Shown: in pieces, positions 20,723 through 29,853 of the stretch
Layout: each line of letters opens with the position of its first letter
Position numbering within the stretch: position 1 is the stretch's first letter
Source: Pinguiococcus pyrenoidosus
Taxonomy: Eukaryota; Sar; Pinguiophyceae; Pinguiochrysidales; Pinguiochrysidaceae
Assembly: GCA_019677205.1 (NCBI GenBank)
Contig: JAAMXY010002068.1
Location: forward strand, 1-46,784
DNA length: 46,784 nucleotides
Direction of reading: 5' to 3'
Made by a program: the position numbers and the translations under genes
Notes under the pieces: model-generated
Seen by the model: only the letters and a program-made list of their open reading frames with translations
Told to the model about the DNA's origin: nothing
Database searches by the model: none

Positions 20723-22179
20723 TCAGATGGCTGCGCCGTTGTACACTCCATTGCTGGCCGGTTTCGTCAGTTCTTCTTTGGGTGGGGCGAACGAAAGCGA
20801 GATGTCCTCGGTTGCCAGGTCGGACGCGATGTCGGTGGCCAGTGCAGCAGGCTGCACCTGGACCCCCGGCGGGGCTGGTGCTATGGTGGCACCCTGTGGG
20901 CTCACAACGCCTCCTGACGTCTCGGCAGAAGTTGCTCTGGTTGGGAACACCAAGGTCCTGTGGTTGGCAGGGGTGGCAAGGAGGTTGTCAGCTCGAGCCC
21001 CGCGGCCGATCTTCCGGGCCTTCGTCTGGGGGGATCCCAGGAGGTTACGTACTTGAGGCTCTGCCGCATACTATCGCTCTGCTCTAAGAAGTGAGACGCT
21101 AAAAACGAGAACGACACGACGGCCTCCTCGCGCAGCGCATCCAAGACTTTGCCGATGTGCTCCTGCTGTTCCGGCTTCCTCGAGCTCTTCTTCAGATCCT
21201 CTCCCATCTTGAGCGTATGCAGCAGAACTTGCGTACGATGAAAGCTCTCCGACATCGACGGATCTCTCGCGCCGCGATGGGCAATCGTCTACAAGGGAGG
21301 GGGGGGTTCCTGTCGCGTCAGAGGCCACCCAGGCACGGAAAAGCATCTGCGCGCGGCGTCGCTCACCAAACTCATCCCAAGCCCCGTCGTCGCCATGGAA
21401 GACGCGGCCGCTACCTCCTCCGACTTGGGCGACGTGTTGATGCTGCGCACTTTGGCCACATGCTTCTTGATCTCCGCGTCGATTTCATTGTCAGCCAGCC
21501 CGTCGTGACGAAGACGGATGCAGCGCTTCAGGATCCGCGCCACGCGCTCGACCTGCGGCTTGGCCGCGTAGCGCACCGCAAACACCATGTCCCGCGGCAT
21601 CGGCGGGTCGGCCGTCTGGTAGTGTCCATTGTTCATCACCAGCGCCCGAACCTACTCCAGGATGCAAGCAAGAAAAGGGGGGAGGGTCATCTATCTTTCT
21701 CCTGTGCGGCGGCAGAATTCTGCTGCATTCCGGCGCGGTGTTCCGTTTCGCTTCTTTCAGGCGCCGTCGATTCCCTCGCACCGCGCACATACCTGCGCGA
21801 GACATGGCGTCGCCACGGAGCGATAGAACTTCCGGGCCAGCTCGATCGCGTCGCGCTCCCCCTGGCGCCTCGCGGCTTCCACCCAGGGCGCTGGGAACGG
21901 AGCGCTCTCTCCGCCATGTAGGCGTCTCCAGGCCTCACTGATCTCCCTCTCGATGGCCTCATCGGAGTACTCGACTTTGAAGGACCAATGCATGGCGTTA
22001 TGCCCAAGATACTCTCGCGGAGACAAGACGGCCAGAAGCGACAGTTTACCGTTCGGCCGCAGCTTCTTTGTCGCCGGTTCCATCATGGTCTCTCTGCCTC
22101 CTCTGCCAACGCCGCTCAGCGCGCTGGTGTCGAAGAGGCCGCTGCCTAGGCCGGATGCGCGCGCCGCGCGGCCCAACAC
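20723..22179 (-). CDS. Hypothetical protein, 373 aa, four exons
   Basis: Exons 22179-21793, 21651-21367, 21288-21053 and 20936-20723 join in phase (0, 0, 2) with good GT-AG sites (GTATGTG, GTGAGC, GTACGT donors). I do not recognise the family. The N-terminal half is well ordered in appearance (SPREYLGHNAMHWSFKVEY, then AIEREISEAWRRLHGG), followed by a helical region with RILKRCIRLRHDGLADNEI. The last 75 residues are Ala/Pro/Ser-rich and probably disordered. A basic patch, TKKLRP, lies near residue 37 and might be a nuclear signal. The gene is convergent with ABCG (222-nt gap) and divergent from CrtI. Confidence 0.7.
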
Positions 22180-22737
22180 GTGCGCCCGCTGGTCACGGAT
22201 TCAAATGGACGGAAGCAAGTCCGACTTTCAAACGCCGCGCTCCGGAGCGTCGAAGGGAAGCTGCGCGCTCCAAGTCGCGCCGGAGCTGCCCCCCACCAAA
22301 GCTGGAGGCTGGACCAAGGGGAGAGAGCGGCCTCGACTCGGACCGTTGAACGTTTGGTGGACTTGTCCTCTTTCAAATATTTTAACTTTATTGCTTCTTT
22401 GGATACGCATGCTTTAATTTAGAGTATGTGCGGTATGCTGTTTCTGTTTGCTGCCTTCCTCCAATCAGACGTACCCCACATCCTTTGGCTTCAGGCGAGC
22501 GTCGAGCGTCAAGCGTTTCCGCGCTCGCCGATCTCGACTCCTTCTGTCACATTTCTTCCGTTCCTCCATTCCAGATAGATTCCAAATTCTTCCATCCATT
22601 CTTCGCTTCGTTCTCCTCCTGTTTTGATCTCTCGAGGCCTTTGTCTCGGGCGACCTTCTCCTATGATGCACACCACTATAGATCCATGCCAGCGCGGAAT
22701 CCTCGCGACGTACGTGCGCTCAACCACCCGCGCCACC
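22180..22737. promoter_or_regulatory. Divergent promoter region, hypothetical gene / CrtI
   Basis: About 560 nt between two start codons. An AT-rich patch covers about 22370-22430. A TATA-like ACTATAGATC lies at 22675-22684, about 55 nt before the CrtI ATG. No coding content is seen. Confidence 0.45.
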
Positions 22738-24533
22738 ATGAGGGCTGTTCTCACAGCTCTGGTCTGCTCGCTCTGCCTCTCCTCCCCCCATGCCTTTCGC
22801 GTTCTGAGAGGCTCGGGCCGCGCTTCCAGCGCGCTCCGCGTGCTGGATCGCCCGATCGAGCTGGACGCTGGATTGCAGCCGACGGCCGACCTCGCGACTC
22901 GGTCCCCTGCCGGGGGCTCCAAGAGCGTTTCCATCATTGGCTGCGGCATCGGAGCGCTCGTGTCGGCTGCGATGCTCGCGCAGGAGGGCTGTAAGGTGGA
23001 GGTCTTCGAGAAGAACGACGAAGAGCGCGCAGGCGGCCGCATCAATCAGGCGGAAATCGAGGGCTGCCGCTTCGACCTGGGCCCCAGTCTGCTCCTCCTG
23101 CCGGACGTGTACCGGAAAACTTTCAAGGCGGTGAGTCGTGAAGCGAAGGAAACGAAGCCAACAGCATCTGTGCTGCTGCCGGTGGTGGTTGGTTGTTTGG
23201 CCTTCCTGACCGCGGCGGCTGCGTCCTCCTGTCTCCGCAGTGCGGCTTGGACTTTGACGAAGAGGTCACCGTGGAGAGGGTCGACCCGACGTACAAGGCT
23301 TACTTTGACGATGGGACGAGCCTCATCCTCGACGTGCGCGACCCGGACTTTCAGGCGAGCCTCGAAGCGATCGAGGAGGGGAGCTACAAGCAGTTCCTCG
23401 CGCACCTCAGGAGCGCCGAGATCAACTTGGAGGGCGGCTGGCCCAACTTCATCGAGCAAGAGTTCACTCCGGGCCTGTTGCCGAGTTTCATTCTCAATGC
23501 GCTCAGCTTCAAGAACTTTCCGCTGCAGAGCCACAACCAAAGCCTGCAGAAGTACTTCAAGAGCAAGAAGCTGCAGGCGCTGTTCAGCTTCCAGGATCTC
23601 TACGTGGGCCTCTCTCCGTACAACGCCCCCGCGGTCTTCAGCCTGCTCAACGCGATCGAGCTCAGCGACGGCGTCTACTACCCTGTCGGTGGCTTCCACC
23701 AGATTCCCATGGCCCTGAAGCGCCGCTGTGAGGAGCTGGGCGTCAAATTCAATTTCGGCGCTCCCGTGGAGAAGATTCTGGTCGAGCGTAGCGCCGCCAA
23801 GGGGATCGTGCTCGAGGGCGGCCGGGAGATCCGGTCCGATATGGTGATCGCGAATCCGGATCTTCCCTTCGTGGAGGAGAACATGATCCCAAAGAAGAAG
23901 GCACGCCACACCGAGTCCATGGAGTACAGCACGCCGACGGTCAGCCTGTACTTCGCCCTGAAGAAGCGCTACGACGCGCTCGGGCACCACACCATCTGCC
24001 TCACGACAGACTACGAGCGCTCCTGGTCCGACATTGTGGAGAAAGGGGAGTTCCCTCCAAACTTCAACTTCTACGTGCACGCTCCCAGCCGCACGGACCC
24101 GAGCGTTACGGCTGGCCGGCCCGACGGCGTGGGAGACTCCGTTATGGTCCTGGTGCCCACGCCGCCGCTGCCTGCTGGCGTGTCTGCGGAGGAGCGCCAG
24201 GCGGTCTCAGACAAGTGGGTGAAGGAGGCGCGCGCGGGCGTGCTGAAGCGCTTCTCACAGATGCCGGGCATGGCGGACTTTGAGAAGAACATCGTCGGAG
24301 AAATGGTTCGATCCCCCGCGGACTGGGGAGACCTGTACAACATGAACCGTGGCGCGGTGTTTGGGCTGACGTGCAAGATCTCTCAGCTCAGCTACTTGAG
24401 GCCGTCCCCGCGCCATCCCCACCTGGAGAACCTCTACTTCGTCGGCGCGAGCACGAGGCCGGGCAACGGCGTCCCGCTGGTCATGACCGGTGCTAGGTTG
24501 CTGGCAAGTCGCATCAAGCGCGAGGCGCTCTAG
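22738..24533 (+). CDS. crtI-like: CrtI-type phytoene desaturase / carotenoid isomerase family FAD protein, plastid-targeted
   Basis: A flavoprotein of the CrtI/CRTISO superfamily, which desaturates or isomerises carotenes at the plastid membrane. Two exons (22738-23130 and 23241-24533, 110-nt intron, phase 0) give 561 aa. The ATG has an optimal GCCACCATG context. Residues 1-19 look like a signal peptide ending SSPHA, followed by Phe20 and a Ser/Arg-rich stretch, a bipartite plastid presequence. The dinucleotide site is GCGIGA (68-73), then Glu91 and GGR (99-101). The C-terminal FAD motif reads YFVGASTRPGNGVPLVMTGARL in continuity; it resembles bacterial/fungal CrtI (GASTHPGTGVP) more than plant CRTISO or PDS. 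Whether it desaturates phytoene or isomerises lycopene cannot be settled here. It ends 52 nt from the convergent COPI-associated gene. Confidence 0.85.
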
Positions 24534-24585
24534 TTTGCAAGGTCAGAGATAGAAACCCCCTTTGTTCCGTGATTCTCCCCCGTTG

Positions 24586-25426
24586 CTACACATTGCGCAC
24601 CATCTCCGACGCCGCTTTCCGGCCAAGCACGTGCTCCAGGGTCTCCTTCTCCTCGGCAAAGGCCGTGGGGTACGCGCACATCAGGTAGATCGCGACGAAC
24701 CCGCTCACCACACACAGAGGTCCTAAAGTGCCTTTCCTCAGCGAGAGAGACTTGCTTGGGATGGCGAACAGCACAAGCCACGCGGCGCACCTGCGATGTA
24801 TCCGAGAATGTCCTGGAAGCTCAGGCAAATGATGCCCACGAAGATGAGGAAGAGAAAGCGGCCATAGGGGTCGTACATGAAGCCGAAGTTGTTCTGGATG
24901 AACTCTCCGACCTGGAGGCAAAACAAATGGCGTGAGGCGGAATCCTGGGAAGGTCTCTTCATTGTCGAAGCCTTGTGGCGCACCGATGCCATGTGTGTCT
25001 CGAAGCAGCACAGGAGTATCGCGAAGATGAAGGCGTAGATGCAAACGACGCCGATGGCGAAGGAGACCGACGACGTGATCAGCGCGAGAATCGCCGCGAC
25101 CATCACGAAGATGGAGATCAGCACATTCGCGATGCGGAGATAGGTGTGATACCGCCGGCCCCTCTCCACGTCCTCCTCTAGGCGGACCAACACGACGAGA
25201 CCACGTGAGAGGATGCGGATGGAAAGGCCCGGGCCGCAACCCCGTTCTTCTCCAACAGAGCACCATCAAGTCCATTCAAAAGACCCATCGAAACATGCTT
25301 ACCCTGTGGCCCGCCCCCAGCTGCTCCGCCCGCAACAGCGCCGCCTGCGGCAGCCCCTCCAGCGAACGCAGCGTTCTGGGACTGCGCGCTGTCCACCACC
25401 CGGGTGTCCGCTGACGTCTGAAAGCT
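24586..25426 (-). CDS. COPI-associated membrane protein (5' end undefined)
   Basis: Multi-span Golgi/vesicle membrane protein of the COPI_assoc family. Supported exons are 25303 and upstream (phase 1), 25177-24984, 24911-24791 and 24731-24586. Intron lengths are 125, 72 and 59 nt. Four hydrophobic spans are visible: IANVLISIFVMVAAILALI, SFAIGVVCIYAFIFAILLCC, FLFLIFVGIICLSF and PLCVVSGFVAIYLMCAY. The family hallmark GEFIQNNFGFMYDPYGRF sits between spans 2 and 3. The cytosolic N-terminus is Gly/Ala/Pro-rich. It has no ATG: the frame is open from a stop at 25616-25618 to 25303. I place a provisional exon start at 25426, after the acceptor CCTCCGCAG in phase 0, and expect an upstream ATG exon. 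A (GGC)n tract encodes poly-Gly if translation begins further up. Confidence 0.7.
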
Positions 25427-26049
25427 CTGCGGAGGGGCGGGGGGAGCAGCCGACGACGGAGCAGAAAGCCAAGATGGTGGCGGCGCTTCGCCACCGCCGC
25501 CGCCACCGCCGCCGCCGCCGCCGCCAGGAGAAGCGCGGGCGCCATTCCCGGAGCTTTGCGCCTTTGGATGAGCGTGAGATTCCCTTTCTGCTTGGATGTC
25601 GTAGCCGCTCTCAATTCATGCAAGTATGGCAAAAAACAATCTCACCGCGAACGGGTTACTGTCGTTGCCGTTGGCCCACGACATGGCGGACGCTCTGCTT
25701 CCTTAAGTATCCAAAGGCTTTAGCGCTTTTAGCGCCCAGAAGGCGCACACCCACGACACCATGGGACCGCACCTTGACAAAAAGACAAATGAACCTCGAC
25801 GAGCTCTTTACTACCCAATGGCGGCAGACACGAGCGCGGAGGCGGCAGACGCGGTTTTGGGCCGGGGCAGCCCCTGCGCAGGTGGCGACGCGCGTTGGGC
25901 ACAAGCTCCGGCGGCGCGTCTTGCGTTCTTCCCGGAGAGGCGCTTCCCGAAGTGCCTCGAGTACCGAACACCCCGCTTATCGCGCTACGGTATATTGCCG
26001 GGAATGCGACGGGATGAGGTACTTCTCCAACCAGCCACATCCAAATCCT

Positions 26050-26084
26050 ACCCAATACCCAATCCCGAGTCCCGAGTCCTGAGC
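26050..26084. repeat. Imperfect tandem repeat, period 7
   Basis: Units ACCCAAT, ACCCAAT, CCCGAGT, CCCGAGT, CCTGAGC follow one another without spacing. Again, identical pairs are seen. Intergenic. Confidence 0.75.
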
Positions 26085-26129
26085 GCTGTGCTGTGCTATT
26101 GGTCTGGTATGCGAAGCACGCGAATCCGC

Positions 26130-26171
26130 CTCTCAGCTTTCCGCTTTCCGCTTTCAGCTTTCAGCTCGAAG
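26130..26171. repeat. Imperfect tandem repeat, period 7
   Basis: Units CTCTCAG, CTTTCCG, CTTTCCG, CTTTCAG, CTTTCAG, CTCGAAG. Identical pairs again. Looser CAGCTGAG/CTTCCAG repeats continue to about 26228. Confidence 0.75.
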
Positions 26172-26611
26172 ACTACTTGTACTTCCAGCTGAGCTGAGCT
26201 TCCAGCGGAGCTGAGCTTTCCAGCTCCAGGACTCTTCGCAGCTGTGGGGCGATACCAGGTAATTGCATCATATTACCGGTCTACAGAAATATAAAAGTCC
26301 GGAGCACGGTCGTTGTACAGTGGCTGGAGCCGCTTGATGGGATCGATGTTCGCGGATTCTTCGGGTGCGTACTCGGCGCTTCTAAACGGGTCGCGGCGGG
26401 ATTCCGCCGCGGATGATTGGTCCATTCAAAGCGAAAAAACCTAGAAAACCTGCGGCCGCCAATGGCAGCCGGCCACGCCCGGGCAATATGCCAGTAAGGG
26501 AGCAAAACCACGCTTCCAGGGCGTGTGTCGCGCTCTCCAAGTGGCAGTAGTGGCGCCCCAAAGAACTCCGAAAGCCTGGGGAGCTGCTCGTGCGGCGGGC
26601 AGGACGCGTGC

Positions 26612-26620
26612 GGCGCCAAA
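26612..26620. promoter_or_regulatory. E2F/DP-like core abutting the P450-2 start codon
   Basis: GGCGCCAAA lies directly before ATG 26621. It is the right three quarters of the TTTGGCGCCAAA palindrome seen at two other gene starts. Confidence 0.4.
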
Positions 26621-28538
26621 ATGATGGTCCTCGTGGCCGTCGTGGCCGTGGTGCTGAGCAGCGTACTCCTGGACTTCCTCGCGCGCCTGGCGCAGGTGTG
26701 GTACCTGCCCGGCCCCACGCCCGCGCCGATTTTCGGCAATATCCTGAACCCGCAGATCTGGATGCGCACGCTCGCGCACATCTCCGCGCTCCGCAAGCGC
26801 TTTGGGAAGGTGTTCGTGTTCTGGCCAGGCCCGACGCCCAGCGTGGTGATCCTGGACGCCCGGCACGCTCGCCAGATTCTCCTGGACACGGACACGTTCC
26901 CCAAGGGCTCGGACTACCTGGAGAAGTTCGGAGCCATCCTGGGCAAAGGCCTGGTCACGTCCGACAGCGCGACGCATCGTCGCGACAAGGAGTGCCTCGG
27001 CAAGTTCTTCGTGGCGGACAACCTGCGCAAGTTCCAAGGTGCGCCAAAGCGCCTGCCGCCGCTGGTTGAGGGGCGAACTCACGTCGCGGTGGCTCTGCAG
27101 GAGAGATGAACAGGACGGCGGCGGAGATGATCGAGGCTCGCATCGAGCCGAACGTCGGGAAGGATGTAGACGTCACGGCCTTCTTCCACTTCTTCACGCT
27201 GCGGAAGATGGGCTTCATCTCCGTGAGTCAGGTGACGCAGCACTTCAACCCTCGACTGGGCCCTGCACGGACGAGCCTTGGGGTTGGGACAGGCACGCCT
27301 GGGCGCTTTGACCTGACGTGACCTCTCGATTTCTCATTGGCCGTCGTCGCAGGACTATCACAACGACGTGCAGGAAGCCCTGGCTTTAGCGGATGCAGTT
27401 CCTAAAGCTTCCCGCTTCATTGGCGTCTGCATGCTCACCGGACTGCCGATGCTCGACGTCTTCCCTGTCATGAGGAAGACGAAGGCCGTGAAGAGGCGCT
27501 TTGACAGGTGGCAGCAGAAGATCGTGGACAAGCGCCGCGATCTCATGGCGTCCGGGGCCAAAGATGTCCCGCAGGATGCCCTCTCGGCGATGATTCGCAA
27601 CGGCTTTGACGACAATAGAATTCTCGATCACCTCACCACTTTTGTAGCTGCTGGCCAAGATACGTCGTCGTTTTTCCTGTCCTACACGCTGTATCTGCTG
27701 TCCTTGAATAAGGTGAGGGCGCGTGCCACTCCCGCGGCAGCCATCGGAGGGAACGGAAACGTCTGCTCACGCCGATCTGCAGGATGCGCAAGACAAGGCC
27801 AGGGCAGAGATCCAGCGAGTGCTTGGCGATGATGAGGACCTCGATTCGAGCCACCTTGACAAGCTGCAGTACTTGGAGATGTGCCTGCAGGAATCCCTGC
27901 GCCTGTATTCTCCGATTCCCGTGATCACACGAACCGTCGCCAAGGTAGCGACCATCCCCCGAGGCGCGCGAAGCCTTTCCTGATCACTTGATTGACGCCT
28001 CGCCTTCTTCTGTCCCCGACAACAGGATGTCCAATTAGAGAAGCCGGACCTGTTCCTGAAGAAGGGGATGATGGTCCTCATCATGATGGGAGTCATCCAT
28101 AGAGATCCAGGTGCCGGAAAGGAGCGACAAGTATCTCTTGCTGCGGATACGAAAAGCTGACTGACCTTCGCTTCGTCCAGACTATTGGGAGTCGCCGACC
28201 GAGTTCAAGCCGGAGCGGTTCCAGAAGAGGGGCTCTGCATCGATACGCAACGGGTTCCTCCCCTTTGCTTACGGTGCCCGCACGTGCATTGGAAAGGTGT
28301 CGTGGGCTGCGCAAGCATGCACCGTTGAGTGGTTGTCTGCTGTCTCTAACCCTCTTGCGATGCGCAGAGTCTTGCAATGATGGAGGCCAAAATCATGATC
28401 GCCCAGCTGCTCCGGCGGTTCCACGTCGACCCGGTTGCTGACTTTCGCCTTAAGATTCGCTCCGGCGTGTCTCTGATCGCGGACGAGGTCCTGGTACGAT
28501 TCGAGACGCTCGTCGGAAAAGGGGAGGCGCAGAAGTAG
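26621..28538 (+). CDS. Cytochrome P450 monooxygenase, membrane-anchored (P450-2)
   Basis: Seven exons: 26621-27038, 27101-27222, 27353-27712, 27783-27944, 28026-28110, 28181-28296 and 28368-28538, phases consistent, 477 aa. An N-terminal hydrophobic anchor (VLVAVVAVVLSSVLLDFLA) precedes the hinge YLPGPTPAPIFGN. The I-helix is AGQDTSS (280-286), ExxR is E337/R340, PERF is present (FKPERF), and the heme loop FAYGARTCIG has Cys418; Ala replaces the first Gly of the usual FGxG. The start is the ATG of the anchor; a longer open frame begins with GTG and is not needed. It is a paralogue of P450-1 (shared segments KGLVTSD, ECLGKFFV, SYTLYLLS, IP..TRT), but their intron positions all differ. Substrate unknown; proximity to CrtI makes a carotenoid or sterol role possible but unproven. 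Confidence 0.9.
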
Positions 28539-28918
28539 CAAGCGAAGAGTAAGCAAAGCAATGGCGAGTCGTACAAGCGGGGCGGAAGAACGGAGGAAGC
28601 CCTCATGGCGCCATGAAGCGGCCGGGAGGCGATGGAGCCCTCGTTGCAAAGGGGTCCTAGCGTTGAAGCACTCTGGAGACTTCTGGCCCAGCATGAAGAC
28701 CACTTGGCTCCTCTTGATAATTGCGTTTGGATAGAGAAGAGAATCTGTGAGACGATTGACGTGTAGATGACATGGAATGGAAACAACTTTGGCGTTCTCT
28801 CATTGAATTGTACAGCAGATGTGCTCCTTGATGGATAGCGTTTGCCGATTCTCTTCTGAGTAGTGAAGTGTTGCTGAATACGCCGTCTGCGCGCGGAAGA
28901 CCAGGCTGGAGGCGTCAG
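28539..28918. other. Intergenic, convergent 3' ends, no gene seen
   Basis: About 380 nt between the stops of P450-2 and the acidic protein gene. Probably both 3' UTRs. No repeat or RNA gene is seen. Confidence 0.45.
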
Positions 28919-29512
28919 TCAAGTCACCATGTTTGCGCGGTCGCGCGCGCTGGGTTGCCATACCTGAACCACCGTTTGACCATAGTCATCTGCGAAGGAC
29001 AGCCTCCTTCCTGTCCGCGCCCTCTTCAGCCCCGTCTCGTCCAAGCACGACTCGCTCGGCAGCTTGAGCACGCTGGCTCGTCGGGAGAGCTCGGGAGCCG
29101 TCTTCTGCTTCGGAATCGGTGCCCCCTCCAGGCCTCTATCGAGCTCCCGACGAAATCTCGCCAGCGGCGACAGATTATCGTCGTCGTCGTCCTCATCGTC
29201 TGCGTCGTCCTCATCGTCTGCGTCGTCCCCGTCGTCCCCGTCTACGTCGTCCTCATCGTCTACGTCGTCCCCGTCGTCGTCACCTGAGACCGAGATGACG
29301 CGCTGCGGATAGTGTGATGCCCCATCGTTCCCCTTTTCTTCGACCTGCGCCCCCTTGCAGGCCTCTGATGCAGCAGCCTTGGCGCTGCTCGTCTCCTCTG
29401 CGGTGTCCGCCGCCGCCTGCGCCGCCTCAGGCTGCAGCCCTCGCTGTATGTCGGTGTCGGCGCTCAGGGGATGAATGCGCGCCTTGTCCATCATCGCCTG
29501 GCCACCCGGCAT
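28919..29512 (-). CDS. Acidic low-complexity protein with a possible PP1-docking motif
   Basis: A single-exon frame of 197 aa starting at a true ATG. I do not recognise a family. An Ala/Glu-rich N-terminus leads into about 45 residues that are mostly Asp with Glu, Gly and Val, encoded by GTC/ATC repeats at about 29176-29280. The C-terminus holds RRLSFADDYGQTVVQVW. This resembles the RVxF-type docking site of protein phosphatase 1 regulators (R/K-V/I/L-x-F followed by acidic residues, then hydrophobics). A regulatory subunit or nuclear acidic protein is therefore possible. An upstream exon cannot be excluded. The gene is divergent from the GPR155-like gene (341 nt). Confidence 0.55.
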   Translation of the reverse strand: MPGGQAMMDKARIHPLSADTDIQRGLQPEAAQAAADTAEETSSAKAAASEACKGAQVEEKGNDGASHYPQRVISVSGDDDGDDVDDEDDVDGDDGDDADDEDDADDEDDDDDNLSPLARFRRELDRGLEGAPIPKQKTAPELSRRASVLKLPSESCLDETGLKRARTGRRLSFADDYGQTVVQVWQPSARDRANMVT

Positions 29513-29853
29513 CTCCGATGCCCGCGCCTACGGCGGTGCCGTTCTTGGCTCCAAGCCCGTGCAGAAAAAGTCCGGAGCTGGTGTCGCGGTCCGGGATCTC
29601 GTGACGGATGGACCCGGCCACGACGAATTACGCCCGCATGTACAGTCTGCCTTCGAAGCCGGGTTTTTACACGCCCGCATGTCTCATGGGTCGATCGCAA
29701 CGCAAAGCTGGACTTGCGCGAAAATGAAAAGCGGTGCTTTGGGCTGCTTCGAGATTCCCCGGCGTTCGTCGGTCCCTCTCCTCTCGTGCGCACGATATCC
29801 TTTCGGTGGCGAAGGCGTTGTAGACTCCCGTAGATACGGGCGGCCAGCGAATC
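29513..29853. promoter_or_regulatory. Divergent promoter region, acidic protein / GPR155-like
   Basis: These 341 nt lie between two start codons. An E2F-like half-site GCGCGAAAA occurs at 29716-29724. No coding content is convincing. Confidence 0.4.

Larger units (their letters stand above)
25427..26620. promoter_or_regulatory. Divergent intergenic region, COPI-associated / P450-2
   Basis: About 1.2 kb. It should hold the missing first exon of the COPI-associated gene and the P450-2 promoter. It contains a (GCC)n tract near 25496-25533 and two heptamer-period repeats (26050-26084, 26130-26171). No other gene is recognisable. Confidence 0.4.

Noticed and set aside
23046-24080. 344-codon minus-strand open frame over CrtI
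   Set aside because: Antisense to the FAD-protein exons and without recognisable content.
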